Assembly (NCBI GenBank): GCA_021741145.1 | Contig: JAIOYK010000041.1 | Coordinates: 1-48,702 of the forward strand | Source: Rhodospirillum sp. | GTDB taxonomy: Bacteria > Pseudomonadota > Alphaproteobacteria > Rhodospirillales > Rhodospirillaceae | Length of the DNA: 48,702 bases | Direction of reading: 5' to 3' | In this document: in pieces, positions 31,998-39,420 of the stretch | Numbering within the stretch: the stretch's first letter is position 1 | Layout of the letters: each line of letters opens with the position of its first letter | Program-made: the position numbers and the translations under genes | The notes under the pieces: model-generated | Told to the model about the DNA's origin: nothing | What the model saw: the letters and a program-made list of their open reading frames with translations, nothing else | Database searches by the model: none

Positions 31998-33068
31998 TCA
32001 GTCGTCCGACTGGGGGGGGCGGATGGAGGCCCCCCAGTTCCCCAGGAAGGCCTTTTTTTTCATGGTATCCAGATAAACCAGCAAACCCGGCCCCAACTTG
32101 ATGGGAACGGGAGCGACGCGGATCCCTTCGGTCAGGGCGCGGACGGCATCCTGGACGCGGGCGCTTTCCGAGAGGGGGATCAGGGAGGAGGTCGTCCCGA
32201 TCAACGACTGCCCCTCGACCGACAGCAGGAACTGGACGAAGGCCGCCGCCGCGTGGGGCACGGGTGTCTTTTTCAGGACGAAGGCGGAGCGGGACATAAT
32301 CAAGGTGTAGTCGGACATGAAATGAACTCCGATCCGCGAGTCCCGGGACGCACGGTCCAAGGCATAGGACCCGATGACGTTATAGGCAAGGACCAGGTCG
32401 CCACTGGCGACCCCATCCATCATATCCTCCGAGCAACAAAAAAGACGCACCCGGGCCCGCCCGAGACTTTCCACCAGCCGGGCGGCGTTTTGCCCCTGGA
32501 CCTCGTCCTGGGTCGCGAAAAGATACCCCACGCCGGACAGATAGGCGTTGAAGGTTCCCAGGTGGCCATCGAAGAAGTCCGGATCATCACGGATCATGCT
32601 CGCCAGATCGGAGTGGCTGGCGGGCAGATCCCGCCCTTTGAAGGCCGCCCGGTTGTAGACCAGGGACACGGGCTCGTAGGTGAAGCCCAGCAGTTCCCCC
32701 CGCCAGGAGGCCCAGTCCGGGGGAAAGGTCCCGACCAGGGAGTCGAGCGGCAGGGCGAGGCCCTGGTTGACCAGTTTCACTTGCAGGTCCATGGCCGAAC
32801 TGATGATCACGTCGGCCTCGAACCCCGCGCGCTCCCGATTGGCGAGCACTTCCTCGTAGAGTTCCGCCGTGTTGAACTCCCGGTATTCAATGTCGATGTC
32901 CGGACGGCTGGCTTCGAAGGCTTCGATCAAGGGCGTGAAGGCCGCGGAATCCGTCGCGCTATAAACATGGACAACCACCGGCTTCTGGGCCTGGACCAAT
33001 CCAGCCCCCCAGGCCACAAGGACGAGAAGGGTTCCAAGAAGCGGGGAGAAGAGACGGATCAACCTCAT
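31998..33068 (-). CDS. Orphan periplasmic binding protein (iron/phosphonate type)
   Basis: A 356-residue family-1 solute-binding protein with signal MRLIRLFSPLLGTLLVLVAWGAGLVQA. Seen: VVVHVYSATDSAAFTPLIEAFEASRPDIDIEYREFNTAELYEEV, as in FbpA/AfuA-type iron and related anion-binding proteins, and VQFLLSVEGQSLIG near residue 275. No permease or ATPase gene accompanies it. Its start overlaps the sensor-kinase stop by 4 bp, so kinase and binding protein are made together. Inference: it works as a sensor co-receptor for the TctE-like kinase rather than as a transporter part. Ligand unknown; iron or tricarboxylate complexes are possible. Confidence 0.82.
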   Translation of the reverse strand: MRLIRLFSPLLGTLLVLVAWGAGLVQAQKPVVVHVYSATDSAAFTPLIEAFEASRPDIDIEYREFNTAELYEEVLANRERAGFEADVIISSAMDLQVKLVNQGLALPLDSLVGTFPPDWASWRGELLGFTYEPVSLVYNRAAFKGRDLPASHSDLASMIRDDPDFFDGHLGTFNAYLSGVGYLFATQDEVQGQNAARLVESLGRARVRLFCCSEDMMDGVASGDLVLAYNVIGSYALDRASRDSRIGVHFMSDYTLIMSRSAFVLKKTPVPHAAAAFVQFLLSVEGQSLIGTTSSLIPLSESARVQDAVRALTEGIRVAPVPIKLGPGLLVYLDTMKKKAFLGNWGASIRPPQSDD

Positions 33069-34651
33069 GACTTCGCTTTCCCTTTTCCCAGGTCCTCGGG
33101 TCCTTGCCCCGGTCCCTCGGGCGCGGTCGCCTCCGGGAAGCGGATATCCACCGCCAGACCGCCCAAGCGGGACTCCCCCAGGGTGAGGGTCGCCCGGTGA
33201 GCGCTCGCCACCGCCTTGACGATGGCCAATCCCAAGCCCGAACCGCGCCCACCCCCCTCCGGTCCCAGGGGGCGAAACCGCTCCTCCGACCCCAGGGAGC
33301 GAAACCGCTCCTCCGACCCCAGGGAGCGAAACCGCTCCTCCGACCCCAGGGAGCGAAACCGCTCCTCCGACCCCAGGGAGCGAAACCGCTCCAGGGCGGC
33401 CTCCCGACGGTCCGGTGGAATGCCCGGTCCGGCGTCCTCCACCAGCAAACCCGTGACCGGCGGATCGCTCGTCTCGTCGCGATAGAGGGTGATATCCACC
33501 CGGTTTTCCTGGGGACCGTGCTTGGCGGCGTTATCCAATAGGTTGCGCAAGGCTTCGCGCAGGGACACCGGATCCCCGGCGATCCAGGCCGTCCCCTTGG
33601 GCAGGGAGGCCGTCTCCAACCCATATTCCAGGTCCGAGGACAGGCTATGGCGCAGGGTGTCCTCCAGAACGGCCCGGGCCAGGCCGACCAGATCCATGGC
33701 CTGGAGGGGCGTGTTCTCCCCCCGGTGAATAACCATGGCATGGGCCAAAAGCTGGTTGGTCAGCCGGACCGTGCGGTTGGCCTGATCCTGGGCCCGGGCA
33801 AGCCGGTTGGCCAGGGCTTCCGGATCGTTCTGGCGGCTGGCGGAATCCAGGGTCCCCTGGAGCGCGCCAAGGGCCGTCCGGGTCTGATGGGCCACGTCGG
33901 CGATGAAAGTCTGGGTGTGCTCCTGGTTCAGCGCGAGGCGTTGGATGAACCCATTGATGGCGGAAATGAGGGCCTCCACCTCCCGCGGCGGCATGGCGGC
34001 CAGGGGGGTCAGATCCGTGGGCTCCCGCTTGCTCAGGTCCTGTTCAATGGCATTCAGCGGGGCGAGCGCCCGGTTGATGCCCAAACCGACGAAGGCCAGT
34101 CCCACCAAGCTCAGGAAAACCAGCATGGCCATACCGTTGCTGGTCAGGGAGCGTTCCAGGGTATCCCGGGCCAAACGGGTATGGCCCACCTGGGCGATGA
34201 TCCAGCGGGCATTTCCACCACCGGGCAGACGTCGGCCCAGGAAGATGAAGCGAACCTCCTCGCCACTCCATTGGGCATCGACGTAGCGGGGCTGGGTGGA
34301 AGGGACCAGATCCCCGACCATGGGCAAATCAGGTTCGCCGGTCAAGGTCACGCCGGTATCGAGGAAGATGCGATAGAAGACCCGGTCATCCGGGGCCAAC
34401 CCCAGCAACTCAAGGGCCGAATAGGGAATGTCGACGGTGGTCCCCCCGGGCAGAACGGAGCTGCGTTCCAGGATCGCCAGCGCCGCGCCATTGAGCAACA
34501 GGTCGTAGGTCCCATTGGCGGCATTTCGCGCGTAGGTCCACAATGCCGCCGCGGCCAAGGCGATGATCACGACAAACCCCGTCGCCATGCGCACCAACAG
34601 GCGGCGGCGAAGGGAAAAACGGCGGGGGCCCCTAGCCCCCATCCCGCCCAT
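33065..34651 (-). CDS. tctE: TctE-like sensor histidine kinase with repeated ATP lid
   Basis: A 528-residue membrane kinase. N-terminal helix (about 22-40), a periplasmic domain (41-172), second helix (about 173-195), then a dimerisation domain with phospho-acceptor His255 in ADVAHQTRTAL, N box with Asn374, G1 DAGPGI (Asp406) and G2 SGLGLAI (471-477). Between G1 and G2, residues 421-465 are five tandem 9-residue units (four ERFRSLGSE, then ERFRPLGPE). Typical kinases have one copy, ERF followed by a short loop. The repeats lengthen the ATP lid. Pairs with the TctD-like regulator (20-bp overlap). TctE proteins sense tricarboxylates. Confidence 0.88.
   Translation of the reverse strand: MGGMGARGPRRFSLRRRLLVRMATGFVVIIALAAAALWTYARNAANGTYDLLLNGAALAILERSSVLPGGTTVDIPYSALELLGLAPDDRVFYRIFLDTGVTLTGEPDLPMVGDLVPSTQPRYVDAQWSGEEVRFIFLGRRLPGGGNARWIIAQVGHTRLARDTLERSLTSNGMAMLVFLSLVGLAFVGLGINRALAPLNAIEQDLSKREPTDLTPLAAMPPREVEALISAINGFIQRLALNQEHTQTFIADVAHQTRTALGALQGTLDSASRQNDPEALANRLARAQDQANRTVRLTNQLLAHAMVIHRGENTPLQAMDLVGLARAVLEDTLRHSLSSDLEYGLETASLPKGTAWIAGDPVSLREALRNLLDNAAKHGPQENRVDITLYRDETSDPPVTGLLVEDAGPGIPPDRREAALERFRSLGSEERFRSLGSEERFRSLGSEERFRSLGSEERFRPLGPEGGGRGSGLGLAIVKAVASAHRATLTLGESRLGGLAVDIRFPEATAPEGPGQGPEDLGKGKAKS
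33272..33392. repeat. 27-bp tandem repeat in the kinase ATP-lid region
   Basis: Four exact 27-bp units (33272-33298, 33299-33325, 33326-33352, 33353-33379) and a partial fifth to 33392 lie inside the kinase gene and encode repeated 9-residue units. An additional degraded copy precedes them. All are in frame and exact, so they are recent. Not a CRISPR array: no spacers. Confidence 0.95.
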
Positions 34652-35369
34652 CTCCGTCTGTCTCTCCGTCTCCGTCTCTCACCCTGTCTCCCGTTCCTTC
34701 GCCTTCGACGATATCGGCGATATAGCCGAGGCCCCGGGCGGTCTTGACCACCAGGGGCGAGCCCCGGGTCTTGCGGCGCAGGCGCGCAATGGCTTGCTCG
34801 ATGGCGTTCAGGCTGGGGGCTTCCTCGAAGGTATAGATCTTATCGGCCAGATCCTCCTTGGTCAGAACCCGGCCCAGATTGCCCAGGAAGACCTCCAGCA
34901 ACTGGACCTCCCTGGCGCGCAGCTCCAGATCCCGACCATCGACGGTGGCCCGTTTGGCCGCCCGGTCGAAGGTGAACGGACCAAAGCGCACCGTGTTGCT
35001 CGCCGCGCCGGAGCGACGCCGGGCCAGCACCCGACAACGGGCCGACAGTTCCCGGAAGTCAAAGGGCTTAACCAGATAGTCGTCGGCCCCGGCGTCCAGG
35101 CCGATGACCCGGTCGTCGATCTCGGACCGGGCCGTCAACACCAGGACCGGCGTGGTGTCCCGGCGGGCGCGGAGAGAGCGTAGGATGTCATAGCCGTTGC
35201 GGCCGGGCAGGTTGATGTCGAGCAGCACCAGATCGAAGCGCTTATGGCGCAACAGGTCATTGGCCACCTCGCCATTCTCTTCCCGATCAATGGCGTGGCC
35301 CTCCGCGGTCAGGCGTTCGACCACGGCCTCGGCCAGCTCATCGTTGTCTTCCACCAGCAGAATTCTCAT
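34632..35369 (-). CDS. tctD: TctD-like response regulator (OmpR/PhoB type)
   Basis: A 245-residue response regulator. Receiver domain (1-115): acidic pair in LLVEDND, phospho-acceptor Asp51 in LLDINLPG, Thr79 and Lys101 in LVKPFDF. OmpR-type winged helix follows (about 125-220) with ELRAREVQLLEVFLGNLGRVLTKEDLADKIY. The last 23 residues, rich in Gly, Asp, Glu and Arg, come from a low-complexity GGAGAC-like DNA repeat that overlaps the kinase start by 20 bp, an unusual tail. Divergent from tctCBA; the repeat array between them is the probable target. Confidence 0.92.
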   Translation of the reverse strand: MRILLVEDNDELAEAVVERLTAEGHAIDREENGEVANDLLRHKRFDLVLLDINLPGRNGYDILRSLRARRDTTPVLVLTARSEIDDRVIGLDAGADDYLVKPFDFRELSARCRVLARRRSGAASNTVRFGPFTFDRAAKRATVDGRDLELRAREVQLLEVFLGNLGRVLTKEDLADKIYTFEEAPSLNAIEQAIARLRRKTRGSPLVVKTARGLGYIADIVEGEGTGDRVRDGDGETDGDGRDGG

Positions 35370-35443
35370 GGGTCCATGATAGCGCGGTGCTCCTGATCCA
35401 CGAAACGGCTATTCGCGTCCCAGGAGTCCGCCGATTGCTCCGA

Positions 35444-35497
35444 GTCAGCTTCGCGTCAGCTTTGGGTCAAACGCCCGTCAGTTAGGGGGACTACTGT
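35444..35497 (+). promoter_or_regulatory. Four GTCA direct repeats at 11-bp spacing, upstream of tctC
   Basis: GTCA occurs at 35444, 35455, 35466 and 35477, each exactly 11 bp apart (GTCAGCTT, GTCAGCTT, GTCAAACG, GTCAGTTA). OmpR/PhoB-type regulators bind direct repeats spaced about one helical turn. TACTGT (35492-35497) is a possible -10 with no good -35, consistent with activation by the TctD-like regulator bound just upstream. Confidence 0.65.
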
Positions 35498-35583
35498 GAT
35501 CTTCCGAGGCAAGGGGTCCCGTGACGGGCTCCGACCTCAGGCAAACGAACAGCAAACAATTTGATCCCAAGGGAGGGACCCCC

Positions 35584-36555
35584 ATGAAGATGCTCAAGGC
35601 GGCCGCCGCGCTGCTTCTGTCGACCACGCTCGCGGGCCAGGTTCTGGCCGCCGACATCGACCATCCCGAATGTATCGCTCCGGCCAAGCCCGGTGGCGGC
35701 TTCGACCTGACATGCCGCGTCGCCCAGCAAGGCCTGATGGATACCTTCGGCAAACCCTTGCAGGTCACCTTCATGCCCGGCGGCATCGGCGCCGTGGCCA
35801 TCAGCCAGTTCAACACCACCCGCACCGACGACCCCAACGCAATCGTCGCCTTCTCCTCCGGTTCTCTGCTGAACATGGCGACGGGCAAATATGGAGAATG
35901 GACGGAAAAGGACGTGCGCTTCCTGGCGACGGCGGGCGCGGACTTTGGCGCCGCGGTGGTCCAGGGCGACAGCCCGTTCCAGAGCCTTGACGCGCTCATG
36001 GAGGCCATCAAGGCCGATCCCCAGGCGGTGGTCGTCGGCGCCGGTGGCTCGGTCGGCTCCCAGGACTGGATGAAGGCGGCCCTGCTGTTCAAATCCGTTG
36101 GTCAGGATCCCCGCAAGATGCGCTATGTGGCCTTCGACGGCGGCGGCGACGCCATCGCTGGACTGATGGGCGGTTCCATCCAGCTGTACATGGGCGACGT
36201 GGGCGAAATGGTCGCCCACATGGGCACGAACGTCATGCGCGTCCTGGCGGTCATGTCGTCGGACCGTCTGGGTCCCCCCTTCGCCGACATCCCGACCACC
36301 AAGGAACTGGGGTATCCCGACGCGGAGTGGACCATCCTGCGCGGCTACTATATGGGCAAGAACGTTTCCGACGAAGCCTACAACGCCTGGGTGGCGGCCT
36401 TCGAGAAGGCCTACGCCGATCCCGCCTTCGCCGCCCTGCAAAAGGACAAGGGCCTGATGCCCCTGAATATGGCCGGGGACGAATTGGTCGCATCGGTAAA
36501 AACCCGCGTGGAAAAAATGCGCGCCATCGCCATGGAAGCCGGGCTGATTAAGTAA
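35584..36555 (+). CDS. tctC: Tripartite tricarboxylate transporter binding protein (TctC)
   Basis: A 323-residue periplasmic receptor of the TctC family. Signal MKMLKAAAALLLSTTLAGQVLA cut before ADIDHPECIAPAKPGGGFDLTCRV, which carries the family PGGGFD motif. Later segments include NAIVAFSSGSLLNMATGKYG and FDGGGDAIAGLMGGSIQLYMGDVGE, typical of tricarboxylate-binding members rather than of Bug proteins. Start has an AAGGGAGGG ribosome site 5 nt upstream. First gene of tctCBA, controlled by the array at 35444. Likely ligand: citrate or a related tricarboxylate. Confidence 0.92.
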   Translation: MKMLKAAAALLLSTTLAGQVLAADIDHPECIAPAKPGGGFDLTCRVAQQGLMDTFGKPLQVTFMPGGIGAVAISQFNTTRTDDPNAIVAFSSGSLLNMATGKYGEWTEKDVRFLATAGADFGAAVVQGDSPFQSLDALMEAIKADPQAVVVGAGGSVGSQDWMKAALLFKSVGQDPRKMRYVAFDGGGDAIAGLMGGSIQLYMGDVGEMVAHMGTNVMRVLAVMSSDRLGPPFADIPTTKELGYPDAEWTILRGYYMGKNVSDEAYNAWVAAFEKAYADPAFAALQKDKGLMPLNMAGDELVASVKTRVEKMRAIAMEAGLIK

Positions 36556-36560
36556 AGGCC

Positions 36561-36622
36561 TAGAGCGCCTTCGAGGCCAAGTTGGGCCAAGACGTGGCCC
36601 AACGTGATCTCGGAGCACTCTA
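36561..36622. repeat. Dispersed palindromic element, copy B1
   Basis: Begins TAGAGCGC and ends CACTCTA. The left arm (36561-36588) and right arm (36595-36622) are imperfect inverted repeats with TTGGGCC/GGCCCAA at the inner ends. The reverse complement of the right arm matches 48664-48690 at 24 of 27 positions, which shows a dispersed family. It lies between tctC and tctB, 5 bp after the tctC stop, and may act as an mRNA stem protecting the tctC part. Confidence 0.75.
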
Positions 36623-36818
36623 GGATATCCCCTGTCCTGGGGTGTCAGACGTCTCTCTCCGTCTTTCGCCCCAGGTGGTCGCGGCCCCTATCCCGCCCCT
36701 GTTCGGGGTAGGGGCCGTCTTCCCCTTGGGGGACCGCGGGTCGTTGATCGACCCCGAAATCTTTCCTTCGCCCACGCTCTTTATCGCCCACACTCTCTCT
36801 TGATTGGAGCGCCATAAG

Positions 36819-37259
36819 ATGGCTGACCGGATTTTTTCCGGGCTCTTGTTGTTGGTGTCGATTGGCTATGGTGTCATGGCCTTCACTGTCATCAAGGCCC
36901 CCTTCCAATACGACCCCCTGGGACCCGAATCCTGGCCCCGTATTCTCTCCGTTGTCTCCGCCCTCTGCTGCCTGGGCCTGCTGGCCCGCCCCGACACGGA
37001 GCGCCTGGACCTGACGGGCAAGACCTCCACCCGGCTTGTGGTCCTGCTGGTGCTGCTCGCCGCCTATGCCGCCCTGTTCGAACCCCTGGGCTTCGTCATC
37101 GCCACGCTCCTGTTCTGCGCGGTCCTGGCCCGGATCCTGGGCGCCACGATGGGCCACGCCATGATCTTCGGTGTCGCCACGGGCATCCTGGGCTTCGGCG
37201 TCGGAGCGATGATTCTGGAGTTGAACCTCCCCGCGGGCCCGCTCCGCGCGTTGATGTGA
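36819..37259 (+). CDS. tctB: Tripartite tricarboxylate transporter small subunit (TctB)
   Basis: A 146-residue protein with about four helices, first MADRIFSGLLLLVSIGYGVMAF and later LVVLLVLLAAYAALFEPLGFVIATLLFCAVLA. TctB is the poorly conserved 4-TM subunit; length and order (C-B-A) fit. Start chosen at the ATG with GGAG 9 nt upstream. 10 bp separate its stop from tctA. The 263-bp gap from tctC holds the palindrome at 36561 and a stem (about 36685-36720, CGGCCCCTATCCC with GGGGTAGGGGCCG). Confidence 0.88.
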   Translation: MADRIFSGLLLLVSIGYGVMAFTVIKAPFQYDPLGPESWPRILSVVSALCCLGLLARPDTERLDLTGKTSTRLVVLLVLLAAYAALFEPLGFVIATLLFCAVLARILGATMGHAMIFGVATGILGFGVGAMILELNLPAGPLRALM

Positions 37260-37269
37260 GGATCCGACC

Positions 37270-38778
37270 ATGACAGATGTTCTTTCGGGTTTGGAGGCTG
37301 GCTTCGCTGTCGCCCTGCTCCCCCTGAATTTGGCGCTGGTGATGGGCGGCTGCTTCGTTGGCACCTTGATCGGCGCCTTGCCCGGTATCGGCCCCATCAA
37401 TGGGGTCGCCATCCTATTGCCCATCGCCTATGGCCTGGGCCTACCCCCGGAATCCGCCCTGATCCTGCTGGCCGGGATCTATTACGGGGCCGAATACGGC
37501 GGGCGGATCTCCTCCATCCTGTTGAACGTCCCGGGAGACGCCGGCGCGGTCATGACCACGCTGGACGGCAATCCCATGGCCAAACGGGGCGAGGCGGGGC
37601 GTGCGCTCTCCCTGTCCGCCGTGGCGTCCTTCTGCGGGGGGACGGCGGCGGTGATCCTGATGACCCTGTTCGGCCCGCTGCTCGCCTCCTTCGCGGTGAA
37701 GTTCAACCCTTCCAACTACGTGGCCCTGATGGTCTTCGCCTTCGCCAGCCTCGCCTCGCTGGTGGGGAAGAACCCCATCAAGACCCTGCTCGGCGCGGTG
37801 ATCGGCCTGATGCTGGCGACCATCGGCATCGACGCCAATACCGGCGTGGCGCGTTATGACTTCGGCGTTCCGGACCTTCTGGCGGGCATCGACTTCCTGG
37901 TCGTCGTCATTGGCCTGTTCGGTATGGCCGAGTTGATCCATCTGGTCGAGCAGCAAGTCACCGGTAAGTTCACTATCCTGCCCATCGGCAAGTCCTTCGT
38001 CTCGATGGCCGACCTGATGGCCACCAAATGGACAATCCTGCGCTCGTCCCTGATCGGCTTCTTCATTGGCGTCCTGCCGGGCACGGGGGCGTCGGTGGCC
38101 TCCGCCGTCGCCTATGGCACGGAAAAGCGCCTGGCCTCCGACGGCGATACCTTCGGCACCGGCAACCCCAAGGGTCTGGCCGCGCCGGAGGCCGCCAACA
38201 ACGCCGCGGCGGGCGGGGCCATGGTGCCCATGCTGACCCTGGGTATTCCGGGATCGGGCACCACCGCCATCCTGCTCGGCGCCTTGCTGCTGTTCAATGT
38301 GACCCCTGGCCCAATGATGTTCCAAACCCGACCGGAGATCGCCTGGGGCCTCATCGCATCAATGTACATCGGCAATGTCGCCCTGTTGGTGATCAACCTG
38401 CCGCTGGTGGGCCTGTTCGCCCGTATGTTGACCATCCCGCAGAGATACCTGATCCCGCTGATCGCAGTGCTCGCCTTCATCGGTGTCTATTCGGTCGTGG
38501 GCAATCCCTTCGACCTGTTCATGATCATTGGACTGGGGATCTTCGGCTGGGTGCTGCGCAAGCTGCATTTCTCACTGGCGCCGATCATCCTCGGGTTCGT
38601 GTTGGGGGGCCTCTTCGAGGACAATCTGCGGCGAGCCCTGTCCATCTCCGGCGGCGACTGGTCCATCCTCGTCGCCGACGCCAACAGCCTGGTCCTTTAT
38701 ACCCTGGCCCTGTTGGTGGTCGCTGTTCCGCTGGTCCTGTCCCGGCGGAAGCGGATGGCCTTGGATACGGAAGCGTAA
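37270..38778 (+). CDS. tctA: Tripartite tricarboxylate transporter large subunit (TctA)
   Basis: A 502-residue 10-12-helix transporter. Hallmarks: LIGALPGIGPINGVAILLPIAYGL near residues 36-58, IYYGAEYGGRISSILLNVPGDAGAVMTTLDGNPMAKRGEAGRAL, FIGVLPGTGASVASAVAYGTEKRLA and GAMVPMLTLGIPGSGTTAILLGALLL. Forms the membrane part with TctB for sodium- or proton-coupled citrate-type uptake. A strong intrinsic terminator follows at 38830. Confidence 0.94.
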   Translation: MTDVLSGLEAGFAVALLPLNLALVMGGCFVGTLIGALPGIGPINGVAILLPIAYGLGLPPESALILLAGIYYGAEYGGRISSILLNVPGDAGAVMTTLDGNPMAKRGEAGRALSLSAVASFCGGTAAVILMTLFGPLLASFAVKFNPSNYVALMVFAFASLASLVGKNPIKTLLGAVIGLMLATIGIDANTGVARYDFGVPDLLAGIDFLVVVIGLFGMAELIHLVEQQVTGKFTILPIGKSFVSMADLMATKWTILRSSLIGFFIGVLPGTGASVASAVAYGTEKRLASDGDTFGTGNPKGLAAPEAANNAAAGGAMVPMLTLGIPGSGTTAILLGALLLFNVTPGPMMFQTRPEIAWGLIASMYIGNVALLVINLPLVGLFARMLTIPQRYLIPLIAVLAFIGVYSVVGNPFDLFMIIGLGIFGWVLRKLHFSLAPIILGFVLGGLFEDNLRRALSISGGDWSILVADANSLVLYTLALLVVAVPLVLSRRKRMALDTEA

Positions 38779-38829
38779 GGCCTCCCGTCTCCCGATCCTG
38801 TTTATCTCACTCGACTGCAAGAGACTTGA

Positions 38830-38855
38830 CCGACCCTTCGGGGTCGGCTTTTTTT
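38830..38855 (+). terminator. Intrinsic terminator of tctCBA
   Basis: CCGACCC, loop TTCG, GGGTCGG, then C and seven T. A UUCG tetraloop on a 7-bp GC stem with a T-run, 52 bp after the tctA stop. Confidence 0.95.
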
Positions 38856-39083
38856 CATCCGGGATGAGCGTGGCGTTTCTGGTCACGGTCACATGAGGTT
38901 CCGTCCGTCGGGATCAACGGGGCGCCATAAGGGCCCAGGATAGGACCCGCGCCTACGAAAGCGATGGTCGTGAACGTCAACGCCACGATTGCTTCGTTCG
39001 TCCATTGGGGCAGGACACGGCGCGGGACGGCGACGCCCTGGCCGTGATCCCCCCAAAGCCAACCGTAAACACCACATTCCCCA

Positions 39084-39133
39084 TGATCGGGCGAAGTATC
39101 GCTGGCCCTGTGATCGAGCGAAGTAACGCTGAC
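39084..39133. repeat. 23-bp direct repeat next to transposase relic
   Basis: The segments at 39084-39106 and 39111-39133 match at 20 of 23 positions, 27 bp apart start to start. Shared core TGATCG-GCGAAGTA-CGCTG. They lie just before the IS5-type tail. Confidence 0.8.
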
Positions 39134-39140
39134 GCCATCT

Positions 39141-39296
39141 GGTCGAAACCGACTTGCCAAGATCAAGGAGTTCCATGGGATCGCCACACGGCATGACAAA
39201 ACCGACAGAAGCGACACCGCCAACGGGTATCTCGCCGCCGCGATCATCGCGGAACGACAATTGTCAACAGACCCGAATAGAATTCCCGCGATTTGA
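39141..39296 (+). pseudogene. C-terminal relic of an IS5-family transposase
   Basis: The frame reads NRLAKIKEFHGIATRHDKTD then RSDTANGYLAAAIIAERQL and stops. IS5-type transposases end with FxxIATRYDKTARNYLAxxxLAAxLIWL; FHGIATRHDKTD and YLAAAIIA match that closely. Upstream DNA gives no continuing frame, so only about 50 codons survive. Confidence 0.7.
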
Positions 39297-39420
39297 AGCG
39301 ATCGCCTCGAACCACTGCCTTTTTGATTGATGGATCACCGGACCGAAACATGTGTGCCTGCTCGGTCTCGACGGGTTTTAATCCAATCGCTCCAAACTCA
39401 TGCCGTCCTAACCATCCAAC

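Larger units (their letters stand above)
38856..39420. other. Decayed DNA between tctA and GST gene
   Basis: No intact gene is supported; reading frames here do not show family motifs except the transposase tail at 39141-39296. Two direct repeats (39084-39133) and near-repeat blocks at the GST end (about 39412-39441) are present. The stretch looks like a remnant of one or more insertions. Confidence 0.6.

Noticed and set aside
33272-33392. Regular 27-bp repeats considered as a CRISPR array
   Set aside because: Units are directly adjacent without spacers and lie in frame inside the kinase gene; no cas genes.
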